A stretch of 64,000 nt of DNA from Gemmatimonadales bacterium UBA2982 (GTDB lineage: Bacteria > Gemmatimonadota > Gemmatimonadetes > Longimicrobiales > Gaopeijiaceae), in contig DEAM01000026.1 of NCBI GenBank assembly GCA_002347035.1, forward strand, positions 1 to 64,000, given 5' to 3'. The notes under the pieces are model-generated. The model was not told the origin of the DNA and did not search any database. It was given only the letters and a program-made list of their open reading frames with translations. The position numbers and the translations under genes were made by a program. Positions 1-8,266 of the stretch are shown piece after piece. Every line of letters starts with the position of its first letter. Within the stretch, counting starts at the first letter, position 1.

Positions 1-110
1 CAACTATCGGAAGTAGGAAAGGGCCTGGCTTGAGGTTGGGGGAGCCACTAGCTCTGTGACTGCAGTAATCCACTGCACGACCGTGAGATCCCAGTCAGAG
101 TTCAATCGAA
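1..110. other. intergenic edge, nothing recognised
   Basis: Short stretch between the window edge and the stop codon of the nuclease/ATPase fusion. I see no open frame, tRNA-like fold or clear terminator hairpin in it. Confidence 0.5.
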
Positions 111-2618
111 CTAGCCTCTCATGACCTCCGCTTGGGGTGGACGCACCGGTAGCCTAAAGGTGACCCGGCCAGGACCCGCCAGTGCTGGCCTGACTACCGG
201 CCCTGAGATGCCACCCTCATCTCGTACCTCAAGCACGTGATCGAAGAATTCCGGGCGAGCATCAACCACGTCACCGCGCGTGAAGAGCACAATGCGCGGA
301 ATTTCACGGAGAACACTTCGGACAAGAATGAGCGTCCGGATCTGGGCCTCTTCATCAAGCCTATCAAACGGCTCCTCAACTGGTAGCGTTGCCAGAACCC
401 GTCCCTCGGCCGCAATGAGCGAGGCAGCAGCTATACGAATCGCCACCTGACCAGCTGCGAGATCTTCTTCCGAAACTGGTGTGAGAGAACCTTCACTTCC
501 CTCGAGCTTTACTCCTATCCCATCCCAGGACACAGCCAAAATCCGGCCACCGGACACCCTGCCGACAAAATGAGAGGCTCGCTGCACAAGCATGTGCGTA
601 GCCCTTGCTATCCTTGCCGACTGAACACGCTGAAGGGCAGTCACTACAGCCTGTTCTGGCCTGGAAAGATTTACTGGCTCATCTGGACCCACCGACTTCA
701 TCTCTTGTACACGAGCCCTGAGAAGCTCAACTCGCTCAGATCCTGTTTCTAGTGCGGCGTGCAACTGGAGTGAGTGGCCCTCTAGTTCTTCGAGCAGTGG
801 AGGCTTCATTTCAAGCTGCTCCCACCGACTCCGCCACCAGCTTCCATCCTGGATGACTGACTCCCACTGCTCGCGGAGTTCGGCGAGCACATCCTCATAG
901 TGGCTCTCAAGGACTCTGCCACACGTAGGACAGGGTGCCTCAGGTCCAGCAGACTCCATACGGCGAATTCGGTGCCTAAGCTCCCGGGCCCGGTCTCTGT
1001 AGGCCTGCAGCGTCGTTTCGGCGTCTTGTCGCTCCCGGAGCCAGTCCACCATAGCTGCTTCAAGGTTACCGTCCACCTCAGCCGCGTCAGCCCTGATTTT
1101 CGTCAATTCGCTATCTGCTGCACGGAATTCCTTTTCCAACTTCTTAGGATCTTTTTGAATCAACTTTCCGGGCAATTGCCTTCTTCTTTCATCCGCATCC
1201 CCAACCTCAGGAAATTGACCGCCGTCTTCTGATGTATCCAAACGCTCGAGAGCAGCCCTAACCGCGCCCAGACCGCGACTCTCTGCAACGGCCGAAATAG
1301 CTCTATGCATCATGCTGTCCAAGGTGTCGGCCTCGGAACTTGCCCAAAGCTCCGCAACTGCCCCTGGATCGCCGGTACGCCCGAGCTTCACAAGCAATTC
1401 GGCAACCGCCTTCCTTCCACGGCCGCCGCCCAACACAGCAGTTAGCCCTGGCGGAATTGATGCACTGATCCGTCCAATACCGGGCACTTCTCCGTCTAAT
1501 GCGGTTACTGCACCATGAGGTTTTACAGGAACCGGATCCCCACCACCGGTCACTTCTCGTACGATCGCTTCCGCTTGTTCTTCTATAAGGCCATCCTGCT
1601 CAAGTTCCTTTTTGACGGCAGTGCTCAACAACTTCGAGCCCTCTGCTGAAAGCCAAGCATCCGCTGGCACTCGAAGTTCCTCGCCACCTTCAACAGCCAG
1701 GTGCAGGGCCCGATTCTTGAGCTTCTGTAGAGTTTCCCCCTGCAGGGCTAAGAGATCCCTGGGGGCAGCACCTTCGAGCCGGAGCCGGACGATCTTCCCG
1801 TCGATTCCCCCAGGCACCTCAGCAGTCACCTCCGCAACTCGCCGTCGAATCCGTTCGGGATTAGACAGCCCGACTTTTACTGGAGCCAGTGCTACTACTG
1901 GCCTGCCTGGAACAGGCCGGAAAGATGTCTGACCACTTTCGAGATCCGTGACAAGAAAGCCCTTGTCGTCTGTCGCCTCTCCCCAAGGATCGAGTGCAAT
2001 TCGCTCAAGTGAACCTGAGTACCAAGCCTGAGGAGCGATCTTGCGTCGTCTGTGCTCACCACCGAGAGCCACGTAACTCCACTCCGTTGGATCAACATGA
2101 ACGCCCTCCCCCTTTTTCCCACCAGTCTCAGCATGCAAAACGAGCACATTCCATTTAATTCGGGGATCTGGCTCCGGCAGGGCAGGCGGATGCCGAGTAA
2201 TCGCTCGATACGGCAGTAGACAGACATGCAGATCGAGTTTTTCAATCAGAATAGACCGGGTTAACCCAGTAGCTGCCTCAACATTTGGAAATGTGTCAAA
2301 AACAGCTAGGGCCCCAGGATCGCCGAGCCTCCTTGGAGTGTCTCGTGGACCAGCAACCATGATAACCGGTGATTCCGGGATGGAGGCTCTGAGCACTTCC
2401 AGTCCACGGGCAAGGGCCACTACAGCTCTCGGACGCGGATCAGGTCGATCAAAAACATCACCCGCGATCAGTACAAGATCAGGATGAACTCGTGCTACTT
2501 CCTGACTAGCCCGCTCAAAGGCGGCAGCAATGTCACGCTCTCGGAGGTTCGCCCCGTCTTCAACTTGACCATACGCGCGGAACCCGAGATGAAGATCTGA
2601 GAGGTGAGCAACGATCAC
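111..2618 (-). CDS. single-chain Mre11/Rad50-like (SbcD-SbcC) fusion, degenerate catalytic motifs
   Basis: An 835-residue protein joining a calcineurin-like phosphoesterase domain (about 1-300) to an SMC/Rad50-type ATPase (about 370-810). Motifs seen: SDLHLG with D8 and H10, GDVFD at 53-57, LHAE with H162, and GGEH ending at H189. A helical stretch (about 490-640) carries a zinc-hook-like CPTC at 563-566, and VEEPFDRLDEE near the C-terminus stands for Walker B and D-loop. Active SbcD and SbcC are normally separate proteins that process DNA ends. Here the phosphoesterase GNHD box reads GPRD (90-93), GHxH reads GGEH, the P-loop reads GGGRGRKA (397-404, K403 kept but the preceding Gly and following Ser/Thr lost), and no LSGGE signature is clear. 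Nuclease and ATPase activity are therefore doubtful. The GTG start overlaps the upstream stop (GTGA), so translation is probably coupled. The fold assignment is solid; the function is inference. Confidence 0.8.
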   Translation of the reverse strand: MIVAHLSDLHLGFRAYGQVEDGANLRERDIAAAFERASQEVARVHPDLVLIAGDVFDRPDPRPRAVVALARGLEVLRASIPESPVIMVAGPRDTPRRLGDPGALAVFDTFPNVEAATGLTRSILIEKLDLHVCLLPYRAITRHPPALPEPDPRIKWNVLVLHAETGGKKGEGVHVDPTEWSYVALGGEHRRRKIAPQAWYSGSLERIALDPWGEATDDKGFLVTDLESGQTSFRPVPGRPVVALAPVKVGLSNPERIRRRVAEVTAEVPGGIDGKIVRLRLEGAAPRDLLALQGETLQKLKNRALHLAVEGGEELRVPADAWLSAEGSKLLSTAVKKELEQDGLIEEQAEAIVREVTGGGDPVPVKPHGAVTALDGEVPGIGRISASIPPGLTAVLGGGRGRKAVAELLVKLGRTGDPGAVAELWASSEADTLDSMMHRAISAVAESRGLGAVRAALERLDTSEDGGQFPEVGDADERRRQLPGKLIQKDPKKLEKEFRAADSELTKIRADAAEVDGNLEAAMVDWLRERQDAETTLQAYRDRARELRHRIRRMESAGPEAPCPTCGRVLESHYEDVLAELREQWESVIQDGSWWRSRWEQLEMKPPLLEELEGHSLQLHAALETGSERVELLRARVQEMKSVGPDEPVNLSRPEQAVVTALQRVQSARIARATHMLVQRASHFVGRVSGGRILAVSWDGIGVKLEGSEGSLTPVSEEDLAAGQVAIRIAAASLIAAEGRVLATLPVEEPFDRLDEEAQIRTLILVRSVLREIPRIVLFTRGDVVDARPEFFDHVLEVRDEGGISGPVVRPALAGPGRVTFRLPVRPPQAEVMRG

Positions 2619-3907
2619 GGTTGATCCGTAACGTCGCTGATCGGTTGGAGGCCACTGAAGGAGATGTCCATTAGATCAACACCACTCAACTGTGATAGAA
2701 CAACAATCTCCTCTTCGCTATCACAACTCCGTGTGAAGGTCACTTGGTGCCAGCCTTCCAGGGCCTCGAGCGTGCCTTGATCAGGAGCTATCGGCCCCCA
2801 TGCAATCACACCTGACGCACCAAGCACGGAAAGGAGTTTCGTATGGGCTAACTTGGAGAGGGCAGATGTCCCTCCTAGCGGTGCCAAGGCTGAAGTATCC
2901 ACGAGAACTAGATCGAAATGTCCTTGCAGGTCCGCAAGAAGGTCCTCGAGGTTGCCTATCCTTACACTCTCACGTTCTGTTGACCCTGAGCGCAGCTCTG
3001 TATCAAAGTGGTCCCTACCCAGCTCGACAACTGCGCCGGTGCGTTCCAAGACCTCTATCATGCTTGTCCCACGTTCCTCGCGCAGCATCCGCGGGAAAGC
3101 AGACACCCCTCCTCCAACTAATAACACACGCCACGAGCCATCTTCTTCGGGCATTAATGTTTTCCCGATCAGGATATCCCATGGCAACACTACCTCACCG
3201 GTCACAATCATACGCTGGCGCACGTGACCGTCTTCAAGCAGATATCGCACTCTCAACTCGAGTTCGGTCACCCATCGATCTTCCACCCGGACATCTCCGC
3301 CCTTAAGAACTCGAGCGGCACGGATATGAACCTGAGTTTCCTGGCCTAGGACGATTCCGTAAATCCTTCCACCCGCGGAGAGCAGCACAAGGCAACCTAT
3401 GAGCAAAGATGCTGGCATAGGCACTCTCGTGAGCAGTAAACCCGTGATCATAAAGCCCAATGCCGCGCCCAACGTGGCAAGCGAAGCCTGCCAACGTCCA
3501 TCGTTCTGACTCGTACTAAGAGATGCCATGCCTCCAAGCACAACGCCGCTCGTATACAGCGGAAATCCAGCCAAAAGGGCGAGCCCCAGTCCCTGGCTTA
3601 TTGGACCCTCCCCGACATCCTGTGACACGCTCCAAGCCACCCCATAGATCGTGGCTATCGAGAATGAAAAGAGACATAGAAGCCATTTTTTTCGAAGACG
3701 ATCGATGCCGTCTGTGCCTGGCCGAGCCGCAGTCCACAAGCCGCCACCCAGGGCGGCTACTTCAACGGCCAATACAGTCGTGAGTGACCGTACTAACCCA
3801 GGGCCTGCGTAGAGTAGCATCCCTAAAGCAACCTCAGCTGCTATAGCCGTGGAGGCCCCCACGAGTAAAGGAGGTATCCAGCCTAAACGCCGCAAGCGGG
3901 CGCTCAT
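2615..3907 (-). CDS. multi-pass membrane protein with spermidine-synthase-like C-terminal domain
   Basis: A 430-residue protein. The N-terminal half (about 10-215) has several hydrophobic segments. The C-terminal third resembles the Rossmann fold of spermidine synthases: RVLLVGGGVSAFPRML, then a strand ending VVELGRD, then FDLVLVDTSA. The usual polyamine-site aspartates are not obvious, so this may be a non-catalytic or differently specific relative. I chose the ATG at 3907 because it forms TGATG with the upstream flavin-reductase stop; the frame stays open 42 codons further but that part overlaps the upstream gene. Its stop overlaps the start of the Mre11/Rad50-like fusion. Substrate and role are unknown. 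Confidence 0.5.
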   Translation of the reverse strand: MSARLRRLGWIPPLLVGASTAIAAEVALGMLLYAGPGLVRSLTTVLAVEVAALGGGLWTAARPGTDGIDRLRKKWLLCLFSFSIATIYGVAWSVSQDVGEGPISQGLGLALLAGFPLYTSGVVLGGMASLSTSQNDGRWQASLATLGAALGFMITGLLLTRVPMPASLLIGCLVLLSAGGRIYGIVLGQETQVHIRAARVLKGGDVRVEDRWVTELELRVRYLLEDGHVRQRMIVTGEVVLPWDILIGKTLMPEEDGSWRVLLVGGGVSAFPRMLREERGTSMIEVLERTGAVVELGRDHFDTELRSGSTERESVRIGNLEDLLADLQGHFDLVLVDTSALAPLGGTSALSKLAHTKLLSVLGASGVIAWGPIAPDQGTLEALEGWHQVTFTRSCDSEEEIVVLSQLSGVDLMDISFSGLQPISDVTDQP

Positions 3908-4416
3908 CAGCCGATTGAACCTAGCGTGCCCTGATGGAACACGAGTGCTGCCTTGGTCCCACTGGCTGTTGCGTTCGGTTGCCCAATAATAATCGAGTGA
4001 TCCCCAGCACTGATCACCTCCTTCGCGGTGCAATCAAGCCAGGCAAGGCTCCCCTCTAGAACCGGGTGACCGGAAGGCGCAGGATCCCAAGCTAAACCAT
4101 CAAACCGTCCATCAGACGGATATCTTGCAAACCGCTCAGCGAGTCGGGCCTGTTCTGCGGATAGGACGTTGATCACGAATCCGTCAGCCTTAATGATCTG
4201 ATCATGAGATTTGGCGTCACGCCCTACACAGACCAAAACGAGAGGTGGATTAAGGGACACGGACGTGAAAGCATTAACTGTCAGACCCCTGGGTACACCG
4301 TCGTGGTCACGAGTTGAAACAATTGTCACGCCTGTCGGAAAACAAGCCATGACCTCTCGTAAGGAGACGTCTACGGCTTCGGGTGAGCCGCCTGGGTTGT
4401 CGTTTCGGTGCTCCAC
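3907..4416 (-). CDS. flavin reductase-like domain protein (FMN-binding split barrel)
   Basis: At 169 residues this matches the HpaC/RutF/DIM6-NTAB flavin reductase family in length and sequence. The family signature is visible near the N-terminus: FPTGVTIVST, then GLTVNAFTSVSLNPPLVLVCV, then FVINVLSAEQ. Such proteins bind FMN or FAD and pass electrons from NAD(P)H to free flavin, usually for a partner monooxygenase. No monooxygenase is next to it, so the partner is unknown. It is the first gene of a three-gene minus-strand run, with its TGA overlapping the next ATG. It is divergent from the lipoprotein gene at 4559, so the 140-nt gap should hold promoters for both directions. Confidence 0.88.
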   Translation of the reverse strand: MEHRNDNPGGSPEAVDVSLREVMACFPTGVTIVSTRDHDGVPRGLTVNAFTSVSLNPPLVLVCVGRDAKSHDQIIKADGFVINVLSAEQARLAERFARYPSDGRFDGLAWDPAPSGHPVLEGSLAWLDCTAKEVISAGDHSIIIGQPNATASGTKAALVFHQGTLGSIG

Positions 4417-4558
4417 TTGCCTTCCGTTATCGTTCTGGATTCGAGACGGCCGCAGTCAAAATTTTAAGTCTCAGGACCCGGCTTGCTCACCGAAAGGTCC
4501 GCGCTAGCTTTCCGAGCTGGGGACCTCACTTTGAGGCCAGCACCAACTCAAAGGCTTG

Positions 4559-5545
4559 ATGCAACGCTATTTGCTAGCAATCGCCGTGATCTTAACCGCG
4601 GCCACAGGCTGCGACAACGTAGCCTGGGGTGGCTTAGATATAGAGCTCAGACCTCCACCCACATCCAGCGAATCGAACTCTCCTGAGGCCTTGGCACCAC
4701 TAGATACCCTGCCTGTAGAAACTCACGGTCCTCTACTACTTGCAGGACTTCGAAGTGGATCGAGAGCTACGCTAGTGGTAGTCGGTGAATTAGACGGAGA
4801 TACTCTGGCTCCTTTTCCTGACCCAAGCTCGCTTCAAGAGGCAGAAGCCCTGACGACACTCACTAGGGCTGGTTCTCGCTGGACATTGTTCTCGGAGGGA
4901 GTGCGCGTCGGAACTCTAATCGTCGACACGGCAACCGTTGAGCAGGATTTTTGTCCTTCAAAGCTATCTGTTTCGGGAATGGTTGAACTTGTGCCAACAG
5001 CGAATGGGTTAGAGCGCCTACTGGCACTTCCGGAGTCGACGAACCGGACACTGGCCTATGAACCTTACCGTGAAATCAATCACGTGTACGATCAACGCGT
5101 TGCAACACTTTCCATGGCTTCAGCAGCCATTCCCAGAGTAGGCGCAGCGTTTCCGCCGAATGGATTGCTGGCAGCACGTCAAGATGTTCAGGCTTTTGAA
5201 ATGGCTGGGTCCCCGGGCACAACTATTGCCGCAACCTTCATGTACGAAGACGAGCTGGCGATCGCTCCGCCTGGTCAGGACGCGTACTCCCTATTCCTTG
5301 TGGGTACTCAGGATGGAGAGCTTTACCAGGAAGCCTTCATTTGGTACAGGCCAGTCGAGGACGCAGGGAAGGGAGCTCCTCGCTATTTCAATCATCTCGA
5401 CTGGGACAATGACGGACAAGCAGAAATCCTTCTCGACGTATTCGGTTCAGAAAGTCGATGGTTTGCAGCCTTAGCAAAGCGAAATGGAGAATGGATCCGT
5501 ACATACCAAGACGCGTGCGGACCAGAACAGTTTTCAGGAAGCTGA
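4559..5545 (+). CDS. unknown lipoprotein leading a cobalamin-type ABC importer operon
   Basis: A 328-residue predicted lipoprotein: a short hydrophobic signal, then a lipobox ending at C18 (TAATGC). A TTG directly before the ATG could also serve as start. I recognise no family for the body. Near the C-terminus (about 285-310) is a DWDNDGQAEILL stretch, which resembles the calcium-binding loops of FG-GAP/VCBS or dockerin-like repeats. Its TGA overlaps the ATG of the BtuF-like gene (TGATG), so it is made together with the importer. A surface or periplasmic accessory role in capture of the importer substrate is inference from context only. Confidence 0.7.
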   Translation: MQRYLLAIAVILTAATGCDNVAWGGLDIELRPPPTSSESNSPEALAPLDTLPVETHGPLLLAGLRSGSRATLVVVGELDGDTLAPFPDPSSLQEAEALTTLTRAGSRWTLFSEGVRVGTLIVDTATVEQDFCPSKLSVSGMVELVPTANGLERLLALPESTNRTLAYEPYREINHVYDQRVATLSMASAAIPRVGAAFPPNGLLAARQDVQAFEMAGSPGTTIAATFMYEDELAIAPPGQDAYSLFLVGTQDGELYQEAFIWYRPVEDAGKGAPRYFNHLDWDNDGQAEILLDVFGSESRWFAALAKRNGEWIRTYQDACGPEQFSGS

Positions 5546-6429
5546 TGCGGCAACTGAGACTAGCATGCACCGTGCTCGTGCTCGTCACTCCAGTATGTCT
5601 TGTTACAGCCTGTCGATTGGACCAGCAAGAGAGCAGTACGAGCAAGAGCAGCGGGGCGATCAGTTTGCTCGATGCTTCAGGGGTACAACACATTTTACCC
5701 CGGCCAGCTGGCCGACTGCTATCGCTGGTACCCTCGGCGACTGAAACGCTGAGAGCAATGGGAGCCGCGTCGACTCTTGTTGGTCGTACTGACTACGACA
5801 CCGGAACCTGGATTGCTGAGCTGCCCTCAGTTGGAGGCGGACTTGGGCCCAATCTAGAGGCAATTGTTTCACTCCAGCCGGATCTGGTAGTCCGTTTTGC
5901 TGGAGGGCAAGACCAAGCAACTCCTAGTCGGCTAGACGAACTTGGTATTCCCCATATAAGCGTCCGTCCCGACCAGATCGAAGATATCTATACGACAGCG
6001 AAGCTCTTAGGTCGCGCAACTGGCTACGAAGCTGCTGCTGACTCTCTAGTTCAAGCTATCCGGAGTAACCTGGAACGAGTGGCTAGCCTGACTGCAAAAC
6101 TGCCTCGTCAGAGGGTCGCGTATGTGCTGGGCGGTAGTCCACCCTGGGTTTCCGGTCCAGGAACGTACATCCATGAAGTAATCACGTTGGTTGGGGGTGA
6201 AAATGTGTTTGGGGATTTGGGCCCACTCTACTCAGCTGTCAGCTTTGAAGAAATCTTAAATCGCGAGATCGATGTGGTGCTAATCCCTAATGAAGCGGCT
6301 GCTGATCCGTTTCTGAGTCAGGACGCGCGGATCGAAGTTTTTGGACCGGAACTTGAAATGCCTGGGCCAGACGTTGTGGAGACAGCATCCCGGGTAGCGG
6401 AACTCTTGCACGGAATAGAGTTGCCTTGA
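5545..6429 (+). CDS. btuF: BtuF-like substrate-binding lipoprotein of an ABC importer
   Basis: A 294-residue protein of the periplasmic-binding class for vitamin B12, haem and iron chelates. I start it at the ATG overlapping the previous stop, which gives a clean signal peptide and lipobox LVTAC with C23. The body has RLLSLVPSATETLRAMGA, then a segment ending SVGGGLGPNLEAIVSLQPDLVV, which matches BtuF more closely than siderophore binders. The two lobes would sit on the permease at 6426. Cobalamin as ligand is likely but not proven. No B12 riboswitch motif was seen upstream of the operon. Confidence 0.82.
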   Translation: MRQLRLACTVLVLVTPVCLVTACRLDQQESSTSKSSGAISLLDASGVQHILPRPAGRLLSLVPSATETLRAMGAASTLVGRTDYDTGTWIAELPSVGGGLGPNLEAIVSLQPDLVVRFAGGQDQATPSRLDELGIPHISVRPDQIEDIYTTAKLLGRATGYEAAADSLVQAIRSNLERVASLTAKLPRQRVAYVLGGSPPWVSGPGTYIHEVITLVGGENVFGDLGPLYSAVSFEEILNREIDVVLIPNEAAADPFLSQDARIEVFGPELEMPGPDVVETASRVAELLHGIELP

Positions 6430-7418
6430 ATCGATGGACCTTGGGTACAGGCCTCACGGTAGTCCTTGCCGCAGCGATTCTAGCAGGCATCCGGTTCGGA
6501 TCAGTGCCTATCTCGAATGCCGATTTTTTCGCTGTTCTAATGGGTGAAGGTGACCTTGTCGACCGTAATATTGTCATGGAATTGCGGCTCCCGCGTGTTC
6601 TGCTAGGCATCCTAGTAGGCGGTGGCTTAGCAGTTGCAGGAGCTACCTTTCAGGCTCTTTTGAGGAACCCACTCGCAGAGCCATACATCCTGGGCATTTC
6701 TGGTGGTGCCTCAGTCGGCGCAGTTCTTGTCCTAGCCCTCGGTTGGACAATAGCAGGGTCGTGGATCCTACCAATCGCTGCTTTCGCTGGTGCTTTAGTA
6801 GCGATCACCTTGGTCTTTCGTATCGCGACGACTACCGGACGAGCTATGGATGTCCGTGTTTTGCTACTTGCAGGCGTAGTGGTAGCTGCATTTTTCTCAG
6901 CCTGCATAGCACTCATTTTCTCTATCTCTTCTGCCCAGACAGTTCAGAGCACCGTCCTTTGGATTATGGGCAGCCTAGCCGCTGCCAACTGGCAAAGTGT
7001 CGCCTTGACAGCAACCTACACTCTGCCAGCCACACTTCTTCTCATGCGGCTAGCAAGACCTCTCAATCTTATGGCAATCGGGGAAGAAACCGCTCATTAC
7101 CTCGGCGCCGATGTTGAAGGAGTGAAGAGGGCTTCATTGGGTATTGCTGCTCTCATCACTGCCTCAGGGGTAGCTGTTGCTGGAGTAATCGGGTTCGTTG
7201 GGCTTGTGGTTCCCCATACGATTCGCCTTCTCGTTGGTTCTGATCATCGAGCGCTACTACCCCTTTCCTTCGTCGCCGGCGCCACTCTGCTAACGCTCGC
7301 GGATATCGCTGCTCGTTTAATACTATCGCCGACGGAAATTCCGATTGGAGTCATTACCGCTTTTGTTGGAGTCCCGCTCTTTTTAACACTACTCAGGAGA
7401 AACCTGAGCACTCCGTGA
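6426..7418 (+). CDS. btuC: BtuC/FecCD-family permease of the ABC importer
   Basis: A 330-residue integral membrane protein, the normal length for the FecCD/BtuC family, with about ten hydrophobic helices. Family motifs are clear: RLPRVLLGILVGGGLAVAG near residue 55, then FQALLRNPLAEPYILGISGG, and GFVGLVVPHTIRLLVG near residue 250, the region that contacts the ATPase. The start is TTG at 6426, overlapping the BtuF stop as TTGA. It forms the channel through which the ligand delivered by the lipoprotein crosses the inner membrane. Confidence 0.9.
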   Translation: MNRWTLGTGLTVVLAAAILAGIRFGSVPISNADFFAVLMGEGDLVDRNIVMELRLPRVLLGILVGGGLAVAGATFQALLRNPLAEPYILGISGGASVGAVLVLALGWTIAGSWILPIAAFAGALVAITLVFRIATTTGRAMDVRVLLLAGVVVAAFFSACIALIFSISSAQTVQSTVLWIMGSLAAANWQSVALTATYTLPATLLLMRLARPLNLMAIGEETAHYLGADVEGVKRASLGIAALITASGVAVAGVIGFVGLVVPHTIRLLVGSDHRALLPLSFVAGATLLTLADIAARLILSPTEIPIGVITAFVGVPLFLTLLRRNLSTP

Positions 7419-8209
7419 GAATCGAAGCACAAGGACTCGTCGTCCATTACCCAGGCATGGTTAGGCCGGCCCTCAATGACGTATCACTCCTAATCAATCC
7501 AGGACAACTCTATGCAGTACTTGGCCCTAATGGTTCCGGTAAGTCCACGCTAATGAAAGCGCTACTGGGTACGTCACCAGTGACGCAGGGAAATATCACA
7601 TTTGACGAACGGGCTCTGGTAGATTGGAGCCGCCGTGAGCTTGCGCAATCAGTGGCTGCCCTACCCCAAACAGAGACCGTTGCCTTCCCGCTCACAGCCC
7701 GAGAGATGGTCGCTATGGGGAGATATCCACACCTTGAGCCACTTCAAGGAGAAGGTGATGGAGACCGCATAGCCGTCCTTAGGGGTCTCGAAGCGTGCCA
7801 CGTAGCTGAGTTAGCAGATCGCGATGTGTCGACACTATCAGGCGGTGAGTTCCAGCGTGTCCGGATTGCACGGGCACTGGCCCAAGAGCCTCGATGTTTG
7901 GTCTTAGATGAACCAACCGCTAGCCTCGACATCAGACATGAAATGGAGATTTTCGAGCTCCTGCGGGCATCCACGAATTCAGGAATGACAGTGCTTGCCA
8001 TCACACACGGTTTGGACACTGCTGCGCAGTTCGCTGACCGAATACTCCTGTTATCTCAAGGCAGGGTCGCAGCAGAAGGAGCGCCCGAAGAAGTGCTGAC
8101 AGAAGAAATATTGGCGGCCGTATATGACTGGCCACTTTCAGTCCATAACGACGCACGGAGCGGTTCCCTAAAGATCCACCCGCAACGTTCTATGGACACA
8201 TACGCTTGA
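7415..8209 (+). CDS. btuD: BtuD/FecE-family ATP-binding protein of the ABC importer
   Basis: A 264-residue ABC ATPase. Walker A is GPNGSGKST (about 38-46), the Q-loop is LPQTE, the signature is LSGGEFQRVRIARAL, Walker B is CLVLDEPTASLD, and the H-loop histidine is in AITHGLD. All catalytic elements look intact. The GTG start overlaps the permease stop (GTGA). It is the last gene of the four-gene plus-strand unit and is followed by a small hairpin with a T-run near 8227. The type fits vitamin B12 or iron-chelate import. Confidence 0.9.
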   Translation: MRIEAQGLVVHYPGMVRPALNDVSLLINPGQLYAVLGPNGSGKSTLMKALLGTSPVTQGNITFDERALVDWSRRELAQSVAALPQTETVAFPLTAREMVAMGRYPHLEPLQGEGDGDRIAVLRGLEACHVAELADRDVSTLSGGEFQRVRIARALAQEPRCLVLDEPTASLDIRHEMEIFELLRASTNSGMTVLAITHGLDTAAQFADRILLLSQGRVAAEGAPEEVLTEEILAAVYDWPLSVHNDARSGSLKIHPQRSMDTYA

Positions 8210-8226
8210 TTAACTCACGTGCACTT

Positions 8227-8242
8227 ACCCTGGAAGGGTTTT
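8227..8242 (+). terminator. possible small terminator after the btu-like operon
   Basis: Five-base-pair stem ACCCT/AGGGT with a three-base loop, running straight into TTTT, 17 nt after the ATPase stop. Short stem, so the call is weak. Confidence 0.3.
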
Positions 8243-8266
8243 GAGCAACTTGGAGTAAAAAGGCGA

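Noticed and set aside
4417..4558. Cobalamin riboswitch ahead of the importer operon
   Set aside because: No B12-box-like GCCACTG or matching folds seen by eye; only about 140 nt are available.
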